Shown here: positions 1 to 7,822 of the stretch, one piece after another
Layout of the letters: every line of letters starts with the position of its first letter
How positions within the stretch are numbered: the first letter of the stretch is position 1
Source: an uncultured Olsenella sp.
Lineage (GTDB): Bacteria; Actinomycetota; Coriobacteriia; Coriobacteriales; Atopobiaceae
Length of the DNA stretch: 9,782 nucleotides
NCBI GenBank assembly: GCA_947253595.1
Contig: CAMXZR010000063.1
Location: 1 to 9,782 of the forward strand
Direction: 5' to 3'
The notes under the pieces: generated by a model
Seen by the model: the letters and a program-made list of their open reading frames with translations, nothing else
Told to the model about the DNA's origin: nothing
The model's database searches: none
Position numbers and translations under genes: made by a program

Positions 1-1958
<1,958 letters not shown>

Positions 1959-1993
1959 GCCGCACGGCCCGGCCAAAGCCAAGGAGCGTCGCC

Positions 1994-3001
1994 ATGATCT
2001 GTCCCAACTGCGGGTCCAACGTGCCCGACGGCTCGGCGGTCTGTCCCGCCTGCAGGGCTGACCTTGGCATGACCGTCTCGATTCCCCGGCCTGAGGGCCG
2101 CTGGTGTCCCAACTGCGGGGCGCTCGTTCCCGAGGAGAGCGGCGTCTGCCCCTCCTGCGGCATGCCGCAGGAGGAACCCCGCCCCGTCGCAAGGAGCGCG
2201 GGCGACGCCCACGACGACGAGGAGGGGGACGGTCGGGACGGCGCGCCCATGGACGAGACCCACTCCATTCCCCGCATCGAGAGCGCCATCCCCTCGGAGG
2301 GGGAGCTCTCGCAGCCCTCTGCGCAGATGGACCGCCTGCCCCGGCTGCGCGTGCTCGTCCTTGCCGTCGTCTGCGCAGTGGTCGTGGTGGGTGGGGGAGT
2401 GGTCCTGATCACGCATCCCTGGGACCCCTCCGCCAACGACATCCGCGCCAAGCAGGACGCAGACACCTCGATGGCTGGCTTCCCCGGGTCGGTCAGGCAG
2501 CTGCAGGGCCAGGACGCGCGGGCGGGGTCCGGCAGCGGGTCGATAGAGAGCGGGGACGAGCGGACGCTGCGGCTGCTCGGCGAGGCCTGGGGCCAGATGG
2601 GCGAGCTTGCCGGACGGCTCGACCAGAGTCAGGACGAGCTTGTCTCGGGTTATGCCAGCTCCTCGGCCGACCAGCTCGCGGCGGGGAAGGCCCGCGCCGA
2701 CCAGCTCTCCATCGACATCAGCAACCTCATCTCGTCCATAGCGGAGATAGACGTGACCTCGGGGACCTACGCCGAGGACGCGCAGAACCTGGGCACGCTT
2801 GGCAACTGGCTGCGCAACCGCATGGACGCGGTCTCTGCGGGCTGGGCGAAGGCGGTGGCGTTCCAGGACCCCTCCCAGCATGCGGACGAGATCCTCTCGA
2901 CGGTGAGCGCCGACGGGGGGTCGCAGGCGGAGTCCTTCAAGTACCTCTTCGACCAGAGCTACGGGCAGTGGGAGCCCAAGGAGCGCGCCCCCCAGTCCTG
3001 A
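1994..3001 (+). CDS. Double zinc-ribbon single-pass membrane protein of unknown function
   Basis: A 335-residue protein that I cannot assign to a named family. Two zinc-ribbon modules sit at the N-terminus, with Cys pairs at 3/6 and 17/20, then 38/41 and 52/55. The modules are 35 residues apart. Residues 60-117 are an acidic, polar, probably disordered linker. A hydrophobic segment at about 118-139 follows PRLR and should span the membrane with the zinc ribbons inside. The outer part (about 141-335) is polar, rich in Ala, Gln, Asp and Ser, and looks largely helical at 185-300; it has no cysteines. The start is supported by AAGGAG at 1981-1986, seven bases before ATG. It lies 35 bases after aconitase and could be co-transcribed with it. 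The architecture (cytoplasmic zinc ribbon, one membrane helix, outer domain) is known among actinobacterial and Firmicutes membrane proteins, but function cannot be inferred from it. Confidence 0.9.
   Translation: MICPNCGSNVPDGSAVCPACRADLGMTVSIPRPEGRWCPNCGALVPEESGVCPSCGMPQEEPRPVARSAGDAHDDEEGDGRDGAPMDETHSIPRIESAIPSEGELSQPSAQMDRLPRLRVLVLAVVCAVVVVGGGVVLITHPWDPSANDIRAKQDADTSMAGFPGSVRQLQGQDARAGSGSGSIESGDERTLRLLGEAWGQMGELAGRLDQSQDELVSGYASSSADQLAAGKARADQLSIDISNLISSIAEIDVTSGTYAEDAQNLGTLGNWLRNRMDAVSAGWAKAVAFQDPSQHADEILSTVSADGGSQAESFKYLFDQSYGQWEPKERAPQS
2000..2119 (+). repeat. Tandem duplication encoding the two zinc ribbons
   Basis: The 15-base string TGTCCCAACTGCGGG occurs exactly at 2000-2014 and again at 2105-2119. 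The 105-base period equals 35 codons. The flanking CPxC half-motifs repeat with the same period. This indicates an internal duplication of one zinc-ribbon module, or strong constraint on both copies. Confidence 0.75.
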
Positions 3002-3021
3002 GCGCCCTTCTCTGCCGAATG

Positions 3022-3049
3022 TGTGAAAGGTACCCCCTGCTGGTAGAAT
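3022..3049 (+). promoter_or_regulatory. Candidate sigma-70-type promoter with extended -10
   Basis: TAGAAT at 3044-3049 is one mismatch from TATAAT. It is preceded by TG plus one base (3041-3043), the extended -10 arrangement. The -35 region is weak: TGTGAA at 3022-3027 with a 16-base spacer. The stretch is visibly less GC-rich than the surrounding coding DNA. Transcription would start near 3055-3058 and would read the isomerase, and probably the TPR and mre genes. No other comparable promoter was seen in the window. Confidence 0.5.
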
Positions 3050-3101
3050 CATCAGATGGTCCGGATGATCCAACGAGTCCGACCCGAGTCCGAATCATCT
3101 G
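3046..3101 (+). repeat. Direct and inverted repeats in the isomerase leader
   Basis: GAATCATC(A/T)G occurs at 3046-3055 and 3092-3101. GATGAT at 3064-3069 is complementary to ATCATC in both copies. In RNA, 3062-3069 can pair with 3094-3101 as an 8-bp stem that includes one G-U pair, closing a 24-base loop. The loop holds two exact copies of CGAGTCCGA (3074-3082 and 3085-3093) 11 bases apart, about one DNA turn. The stem ends seven bases before the Shine-Dalgarno sequence. This could be a DNA operator or an mRNA structure. It resembles no riboswitch class I know. Confidence 0.5.
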
Positions 3102-3107
3102 CGTCCC

Positions 3108-3113
3108 AGGAGG
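3108..3113 (+). promoter_or_regulatory. Strong ribosome binding site that decides the isomerase start
   Basis: AGGAGG lies eight bases before ATG 3122. It favours that codon over the in-frame upstream ATG at 3056, which has no Shine-Dalgarno sequence. Confidence 0.85.
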
Positions 3114-3121
3114 TTGAAGCC

Positions 3122-3670
3122 ATGGGATTCTTCTCCGATCCGCTCTACACTCCCAGCTACGAGCTCAAGGGCGGCGAGGTCGCCGTCATTGCTACCAGCA
3201 AGGGGACCATCCGCGTCGCCCTCGACGGCGAGGGCGCCCCCATCCACGTCGCCAACTTCTGCGAGCTCGCGAGCTCCGGCTTCTACGACGACCTCAAGTT
3301 CCACCGCTACGTTCCCGGCTTCGTGATCCAGGGAGGCCGCCCCAACCCCCGCGACATGACCCCCGAGCAGGCCGCGTCGGGCATGCCCGGTCCCTCCGGC
3401 ATGCCCGGCACCGGTGGTCCCGGCTACCGCATCCGCCAGGAGTACAGCACCAACCCCCGCAACAGCCACGTCGACGGGGCCCTTGCCATGGCCCGCTCCC
3501 AGAACCCCGACTCCGCAGGCTCGCAGTTCTACTTCTGCCTGGGCGCGCAGCACATGCTCGACTCGGGATACACTGTGTTCGGTACCACCCTGGAGGGCAT
3601 GGACGCCATCGCCGCCCTCCGCGCGGGCGACGTGATCGAGTCGGTGCGCATCGAGGTCAAGGACAACTAG
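3122..3670 (+). CDS. Cyclophilin-type peptidyl-prolyl cis-trans isomerase
   Basis: A 182-residue enzyme that catalyses cis-trans isomerisation of peptide bonds before proline. No signal peptide or membrane segment is visible, so it is probably cytoplasmic. Catalytic-core motifs are FHRYVPGFVIQGG (F60-G72, with R62 equivalent to CypA Arg55) and ALAMARSQNPDSAGSQFYF (Q135 equivalent to Gln111, Y137 to Phe113). In HMLDSGYTVFG, M145 takes the place of CypA Trp121, the cyclosporin contact; loss of this Trp is common in bacterial cyclophilins. Compared with compact bacterial PpiB proteins there is extra sequence at about 73-101, ending in a Gly/Pro/Met stretch with collagen-like periodicity. ATG 3122 was chosen for its AGGAGG. 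An in-frame ATG at 3056 would add 22 residues. The gene sits 33 bases before the TPR gene and may share its transcript, suggesting a link to the envelope genes (inference). Confidence 0.95.
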   Translation: MGFFSDPLYTPSYELKGGEVAVIATSKGTIRVALDGEGAPIHVANFCELASSGFYDDLKFHRYVPGFVIQGGRPNPRDMTPEQAASGMPGPSGMPGTGGPGYRIRQEYSTNPRNSHVDGALAMARSQNPDSAGSQFYFCLGAQHMLDSGYTVFGTTLEGMDAIAALRAGDVIESVRIEVKDN

Positions 3671-3703
3671 GGCGCCTGGCGCGCGGTCGGTAAGGAGCGA
3701 AAC

Positions 3704-5113
3704 GTGAACCAGCAGGCTTTCGAGGCAGGGAAGAGCGCCTACAAGCAGGGAGACCTCATGGGCGCCCTCGCCCAACTCTCTTCGGCCAAGGGACCGGGCG
3801 AGGTGTCCGGCACCATCGACCACCTCAGGGGCAACTGCCTCATGCGCCTCGGACGCTACGCCGAGGCCGCACAGGCCTACGCCGACGCCCTGGGAGACGC
3901 CTCCTACGGCCATGCCGGTGCCCTCGCCTGCAACAGGGGACGTGCGCTTCTCGCCGCGAATCGCCCCCAGGAGGCGGTGGCCTCCCTCACCCTGGCGACC
4001 CAGGACGGGCAGTACTCCACGCCCTACAAGGCCTACGTGGCGCTGGGCAATGCCTACAAGCGCCTGGGCAACGTCCGCGAGGCGGGGGTGGCCTACCGCA
4101 GCGCCGCCATCGACGAGACCAACCCCGACCCCTCGTCGAGCCTGCGCGATCTGGGCGGATGCTTCATGCAGATGGGCCGCGCCGTCGACGCCGTCGAGGC
4201 ATATCGCACGGCGCTCGACTTCTCGACCCCCCTTGCGAGCCAGAACGCCATCTACGGCGACCTGGGCCTCGCCTACGTCGCCGCCAACCGCATGGCCGAG
4301 GCGGTCGACGCGTTCGGTCACGCCACCGCCGATGGCACCCACAGCCTGAGCCCCGAGGCCAACGCCGCCTACGAGGCTGCCAAGCGTGCCGTCGCGGCCA
4401 TCGCCGGCAGCGGCCCCTCCGAGACCGACGCCTTCCTCGCCGCCGCAGGCTATGGCAGCGCCGGGTACGACCCCCTCGACCCGACGGGCTCCACCGGCGA
4501 GTTCATGCCATCGCCCGAGGACACCGGCTTCTTCTCGGTCAGCGAGGAGGACCTGGTCCAGCAGGAGCGCAAGGAGCGCAAGGTGCGTCGCAAGCGCAGG
4601 CATCCCTTCCTTCGCTTCCTTCTCGTCCTCTTCGTCATCGCCCTTCTCGTCTGCGCCGGCGGCGGCTACGCCTACTGGCGGGGCTACGGCTGGCCCACCC
4701 AGGAGTCCGTGGTGAAGGAGCTCTTCTCCACGGGCGTGACGGGCGGAGACCTGGCCTCGTACCTCTCCTCCTCGGTCTCCGACGATGCGCGCACCCAGAT
4801 CAAGGCTGTGCTGCCGACCTCCGTCAGCTCGCTCAGCATCGACGGCGTGGACCAGTCCATGGCGACCTCCAAGGTCCTCGCCACCGCCACGCTTCCCGCC
4901 GGTGGCCAGCAGAGTTACACCATCGACCTCGTGCGCGACGGCATCGGCTGGAAGGTGAGCGGCGTGAGCGCCGCCTACGCCTCGCAGCAGGGCACGGCCT
5001 CAACGTCCAGCAGCTCGAGCGACGCCGCGGCCACGGCGGAGGGTTCCACGAGCGACTCCTCTGCCGGTGCTGGCTCGGCAGGCACCTCCACCGGAACCAT
5101 CGCGACCAACTAG
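3704..5113 (+). CDS. TPR-repeat single-pass membrane protein upstream of mreB
   Basis: A 469-residue protein starting at GTG 3704, with AAGGAG at 3692-3697. Residues 1-235 contain about six TPR-like helical repeats, best seen at 106-139 (ALGNAYKRLGNVREAGVAYR), 145-175 (GCFMQMGRAVDAVEAYRTAL) and 183-212. TPRs normally bind partner proteins. An acidic, Gly/Ser/Pro-rich linker (236-288) leads to a very basic stretch, about 289-300, and a membrane segment at about 302-323. That gives a cytoplasmic TPR domain and an outer C-terminus. The outer part (about 331-420) has an alternating pattern ending in DLVRDGIGWKVSGV, which resembles small NTF2/cystatin-like extracytoplasmic domains (inference). The last ~47 residues are a low-complexity Ser/Ala/Thr/Gly tail. 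It ends 50 bases before mreB, so it may be a scaffold for wall synthesis. I cannot assign a named family. Confidence 0.9.
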   Translation: MNQQAFEAGKSAYKQGDLMGALAQLSSAKGPGEVSGTIDHLRGNCLMRLGRYAEAAQAYADALGDASYGHAGALACNRGRALLAANRPQEAVASLTLATQDGQYSTPYKAYVALGNAYKRLGNVREAGVAYRSAAIDETNPDPSSSLRDLGGCFMQMGRAVDAVEAYRTALDFSTPLASQNAIYGDLGLAYVAANRMAEAVDAFGHATADGTHSLSPEANAAYEAAKRAVAAIAGSGPSETDAFLAAAGYGSAGYDPLDPTGSTGEFMPSPEDTGFFSVSEEDLVQQERKERKVRRKRRHPFLRFLLVLFVIALLVCAGGGYAYWRGYGWPTQESVVKELFSTGVTGGDLASYLSSSVSDDARTQIKAVLPTSVSSLSIDGVDQSMATSKVLATATLPAGGQQSYTIDLVRDGIGWKVSGVSAAYASQQGTASTSSSSSDAAATAEGSTSDSSAGAGSAGTSTGTIATN

Positions 5114-5163
5114 CGCAACCTTCGGGACCGCCACGGTAACCACTCGATAGGAACAGGAAGACA

Positions 5164-6210
5164 ATGCCGATTCTCGACTCACTCTTCGGCGAATACGATG
5201 GCGACCTCGCCATCGACCTCGGTACGGCAAACACCCTCGTCGCGGCCCGTGGCCAGGGCATCGTCCTGAACGAGCCCTCCGTCGTCGCCATCGACCAGAG
5301 CGCCGACCGCGTCCTGGCCGTGGGCGCCGACGCCAAGCGCATGATCGGTCGCACCCCCGGCTCGATCATCGCCGAGCGCCCCCTCAAAGACGGCGTCATC
5401 GCCGACTTCGACGTCACGGAGGTCATGCTGCGCTACTTCATCGAGAAGGCGCGCGGCACGCGACGCTATCCCTGGTCGCCCCGCCCCCGCGTGGTCGTCT
5501 GCGTTCCCTCGGGGGTCACGTCGGTGGAGAAGCGCGCCGTCTTCGAGGCCACCATCTCCGCAGGTGCCCGCCAGGCCTACCTCATCGAGGAGCCCATGGC
5601 GGCCGCGATCGGCGCGGACCTTCCCATCGAGGACCCGACGGGCTCCATGGTCGTCGACATCGGCGGCGGAACCACCGAGGTCGCCGTGATCGCCATGGGC
5701 GGCATCGTCGTCTCGCAGTCGATCCGCACCGCAGGCGACGAGTTCGACCAGACGATTCTGGAGCACGTCCGCGACGCCTACAACCTCTCCATCGGAGAGC
5801 GCACCGCGGAGGACATCAAGATCAAGGTCGGCTCCGCAGCTCCCCTGGCGGAGGAGCTCGACGTCGAGGTCAACGGTCGTGACGTCATGAGCGGCCTGCC
5901 CAAGACCGTGCGCATCGAGTCCGAGGAGATCCGCCGTGCCCTGGACAAGCCCCTCGACGAGGTGACCAAGGCCGTCAAGGACGCCCTCGACGTCACCCCG
6001 CCCGATCTTGCCAGCGACCTCATGTACTACGGCGTCCTCCTGACTGGTGGTGGTGGCCTGCTGCGTGGCCTTGACCAGCGCCTGCGTGACGAGACGGGCG
6101 TGCCCGTCAACGTGAGCCCGACCGCGCTCGAGAACGTCGTAAACGGCTGCGCTAAGGTCCTCGAGGCCAATGCGCTCTCGGGCGGCTTCGTCCAGAGCGC
6201 GGGTCTGTAG
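5164..6210 (+). CDS. mreB: Rod shape-determining protein MreB (bacterial actin)
   Basis: A 348-residue actin-fold ATPase that forms membrane-bound filaments and directs side-wall peptidoglycan synthesis. The full family length is present. The nucleotide-binding blocks are intact: phosphate-1 DLGTANT (18-24), connect-1 IEEPMAAAIG (141-150), phosphate-2 DIGGGTTEV (165-173) and the adenosine motif LTGGGGLLRG (293-302). The N-terminus MPILDSLFGEY could form a short amphipathic membrane-binding helix, and the YPW at 102-104 lies where MreB has its hydrophobic membrane loop; both are inferences from known MreB structures. The AGD in RTAGDEFD replaces the more usual GGD. ATG 5164 is preceded by AGGAAG at 5155-5160 (short spacing) and TAGGA at 5148-5152 (long spacing), so initiation may not be optimal. 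A perfect hairpin lies 33 bases into the gene. mreC follows after six bases, indicating translational coupling. Confidence 0.98.
   Translation: MPILDSLFGEYDGDLAIDLGTANTLVAARGQGIVLNEPSVVAIDQSADRVLAVGADAKRMIGRTPGSIIAERPLKDGVIADFDVTEVMLRYFIEKARGTRRYPWSPRPRVVVCVPSGVTSVEKRAVFEATISAGARQAYLIEEPMAAAIGADLPIEDPTGSMVVDIGGGTTEVAVIAMGGIVVSQSIRTAGDEFDQTILEHVRDAYNLSIGERTAEDIKIKVGSAAPLAEELDVEVNGRDVMSGLPKTVRIESEEIRRALDKPLDEVTKAVKDALDVTPPDLASDLMYYGVLLTGGGGLLRGLDQRLRDETGVPVNVSPTALENVVNGCAKVLEANALSGGFVQSAGL
5196..5215 (+). repeat. Perfect 9-bp inverted repeat inside the first codons of mreB
   Basis: CGATGGCGA at 5196-5204 is followed by two bases and then TCGCCATCG at 5207-5215. In RNA this gives an eight-pair stem with a four-base loop (ACCU), 32 bases downstream of the A of the start codon. 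It encodes part of YDGDLAID, so coding constraint may explain it. It could also slow or tune early translation. Confidence 0.7.
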
Positions 6211-6216
6211 GCGACC

Positions 6217-7230
6217 GTGCAGCTCAAGGGGGGCGGCCTGAAGGGGACGCCCGGTATACGGCGAAACGAGCCCGAGTCCGGCATGCGCCTCATGGTGGTG
6301 CTTGTCGCCCTCTCGCTGGTCATGTTCACGGTGAGCGCGCGCGAGTCGGGTGGCGGCTTCTTCACCACCCTGCGCGGCGGCTTCTCCACCATCGCCATGC
6401 CCATCCGCTACCTAGGCTCTGCCGTCACCGTGCCCTTCCAGGGCCTGGGCAACGTGTTCGCCAACCTCACCGCCGACCAGGCGACCCTTCAGGAGCTCCG
6501 CGAGCAGAACGAGCGGCTCACCACCCGCAACGCCGAGCTCGAGGAGGCAGAGAAGACCGCGACGCGCCTCCAGGACCTCCTTGCCCTCAAGAGCAGCTAC
6601 AAGCTCCAGTCGACGGCCGCGCGCATCATCGCTGGGTCCACCGATTCCTGGAGCCGCACGGTGACCATCGACAAGGGCAGCGCGTCCGGCCTCGCCGTGG
6701 GCATGCCCGTGGCCAATTCCGCCGGTGCCATAGGACAGATAATCGAGTGCGGGGCGACCTCCTCGACCGTCCGCCTCGTGAGCGACGAGAACTCGTCCGT
6801 CTCCGCCATGGTGCAGTCGAGCAGGGCCCAGGGCATACTCACGGGCTCTCCCGACGGCTCCCTCCGCCTCACCCTCATCGCCACCGACCAGACCGTCGCC
6901 GTGGGCGACACCGTCGTCACGAGCGGCCTCGGCGGCGTGTTTCCCAAGGGGCTGCCCCTGGGGAAGGTCATAAGCGTCAACAAGACGGAGGGGGCCCTCT
7001 ACTACGAGATCGCGGTGGAGGGAACTGGGGCTGCGGAGGGATTCGAGGAGGTTCTCGTCGTCACCTCGCTCACCGAGGATCAGGAGGCGTCGGCCGAGGA
7101 CATAGCGGCCGCCGACGCACAGGACAGCTCCACCACGGCAGCGGCGGCAGAAAGGGCCAACTCGTCCAAGGACGCCGCAGGCACCTCCGCGTCCGACGGC
7201 TCCGACGACAGCGCCGACGGCACGGAATAG
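6217..7230 (+). CDS. mreC: Rod shape-determining protein MreC
   Basis: A 337-residue bitopic membrane protein of the elongation complex. Its outer domain contacts PBP2 and links it to MreB and MreD. A short basic cytoplasmic N-terminus precedes a membrane segment at about 24-42. A coiled coil follows at about 86-125 (ELREQNERLTTRNAELEEAE). The two-part beta domain then runs to about 285, with family landmarks VTIDKGSASGLAVGMPV, VRLVSDENSSVSAMV, GILTG, VAVGDTVVTSGLGGVFPKGLPLG and VISV. Residues after about 287 form a tail of Asp, Glu, Ser and Ala beyond the normal MreC fold. The chosen start is GTG 6217, six bases after the mreB stop, with only a weak GTAGG before it; translational coupling could compensate. 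The first ATGs (6283 and 6292) sit at the membrane segment and lack a Shine-Dalgarno sequence. Confidence 0.95.
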   Translation: MQLKGGGLKGTPGIRRNEPESGMRLMVVLVALSLVMFTVSARESGGGFFTTLRGGFSTIAMPIRYLGSAVTVPFQGLGNVFANLTADQATLQELREQNERLTTRNAELEEAEKTATRLQDLLALKSSYKLQSTAARIIAGSTDSWSRTVTIDKGSASGLAVGMPVANSAGAIGQIIECGATSSTVRLVSDENSSVSAMVQSSRAQGILTGSPDGSLRLTLIATDQTVAVGDTVVTSGLGGVFPKGLPLGKVISVNKTEGALYYEIAVEGTGAAEGFEEVLVVTSLTEDQEASAEDIAAADAQDSSTTAAAAERANSSKDAAGTSASDGSDDSADGTE

Positions 7231-7239
7231 GGGGCGGAC

Positions 7240-7812
7240 ATGCAGGTAAATGACAGTAACAGGAACCGCAGGAGCATTGCCTGGCTCGCCCTTGGCTGTC
7301 TCGTCCTCCAGCTCGCGCTGGCGCCAAACATCGCTCTCGGCAACGGGCGCATCAACTTCGCGCTCGTATTCGCCTCCTACATGGCCCTGACGATCGGCGG
7401 CCGGACCGGCGTGGCTTGCGGCTTTCTGGCCGGCTTCGCCTTCGACCTCTGCACCACCGGGCCCGTCGGCCTCATGTCCCTCCTGCTCACCGTCGCCTCG
7501 TTCGCGATGGGCATGGAGGAGCGCAACCGCCTTGCCGAGGATTTCTCTGGGTCGGTCGTGCTCTTCCTCGCCGCGGCTGCCGTCACCACCCTCGCGTACC
7601 ACCTCGCCATGCTCCTCGTGGGCCAGGCCAGCTCGCTTTTCGACGTGCTGCTGCTGAGGACGCTCCCCACGCTCCTCCTGAGCGCCGTCGCCTTCCTTCC
7701 CCTCGCATATGTGGGGTCGCGCTCTGGCGGCTCGTCCCTCTCCCTTGGAGGGAGCTCGCACGGCCTGCATGGCCGCAAGGGCGGCGGCCGCTTCGACCTC
7801 GGAAGCCTATAG
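7240..7812 (+). CDS. mreD: Rod shape-determining membrane protein MreD
   Basis: A 190-residue polytopic membrane protein, partner of MreC in the rod complex. About six hydrophobic segments can be seen, at roughly 12-29, 38-54, 56-72, 75-92, 104-127 and 138-157. The MreD signature region is GVACGFLAGFAFDLCTTGPVG (57-77), a glycine-rich helix ending in a conserved Asp. The identification rests on this, on size and on position between mreC and mrdA, because MreD sequences diverge strongly. The last ~30 residues are a Gly/Ser-rich, mildly basic tail (SRSGGSSLSLGG, GRKGGGR), probably cytoplasmic, and longer than in many MreD proteins. The start ATG has AGGGGG at 7229-7234, overlapping the end of mreC, and lies nine bases after its stop. 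It is clearly part of one translation unit with mreC and mrdA. Confidence 0.92.
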   Translation: MQVNDSNRNRRSIAWLALGCLVLQLALAPNIALGNGRINFALVFASYMALTIGGRTGVACGFLAGFAFDLCTTGPVGLMSLLLTVASFAMGMEERNRLAEDFSGSVVLFLAAAAVTTLAYHLAMLLVGQASSLFDVLLLRTLPTLLLSAVAFLPLAYVGSRSGGSSLSLGGSSHGLHGRKGGGRFDLGSL

Positions 7813-7815
7813 GGG
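7811..7815 (+). promoter_or_regulatory. Ribosome binding site supporting the TTG start of mrdA
   Basis: AGGGG overlaps the last bases of the mreD stop codon and lies seven bases before TTG 7823. The next in-frame GTG (7895) has nothing comparable upstream, so TTG is the best start. Confidence 0.7.
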
Positions 7816-7822
7816 CACCGCC

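Noticed and set aside
1959..1993. Terminator after aconitase
   Set aside because: The GC-rich CGGCCCGGCC stretch lacks a convincing stem and T tract, and the ribosome binding site of the next gene follows at once.
3671..3703. GC-rich hairpin as a terminator between the isomerase and TPR genes
   Set aside because: Only a four-base stem (GCGC, 3672-3682) with no following T run; too weak for an intrinsic terminator.
3095..4603. 502-codon open frame on the minus strand across the isomerase and TPR genes
   Set aside because: It is the shadow of two well-supported plus-strand genes in GC-rich DNA. Its translation is a Gly/Val/Ala/Arg-rich composition with no recognisable domain.
5114..5163. Promoter for mreB in the 50-base gap
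   Set aside because: The best -10-like string (TCGATA, 5144-5149) matches poorly and has no good -35 partner.
6412..7770. 452-codon minus-strand open frame opposite mreC and mreD
   Set aside because: mreC and mreD are clear on the plus strand. The antisense product is low-complexity and charged, without family features.
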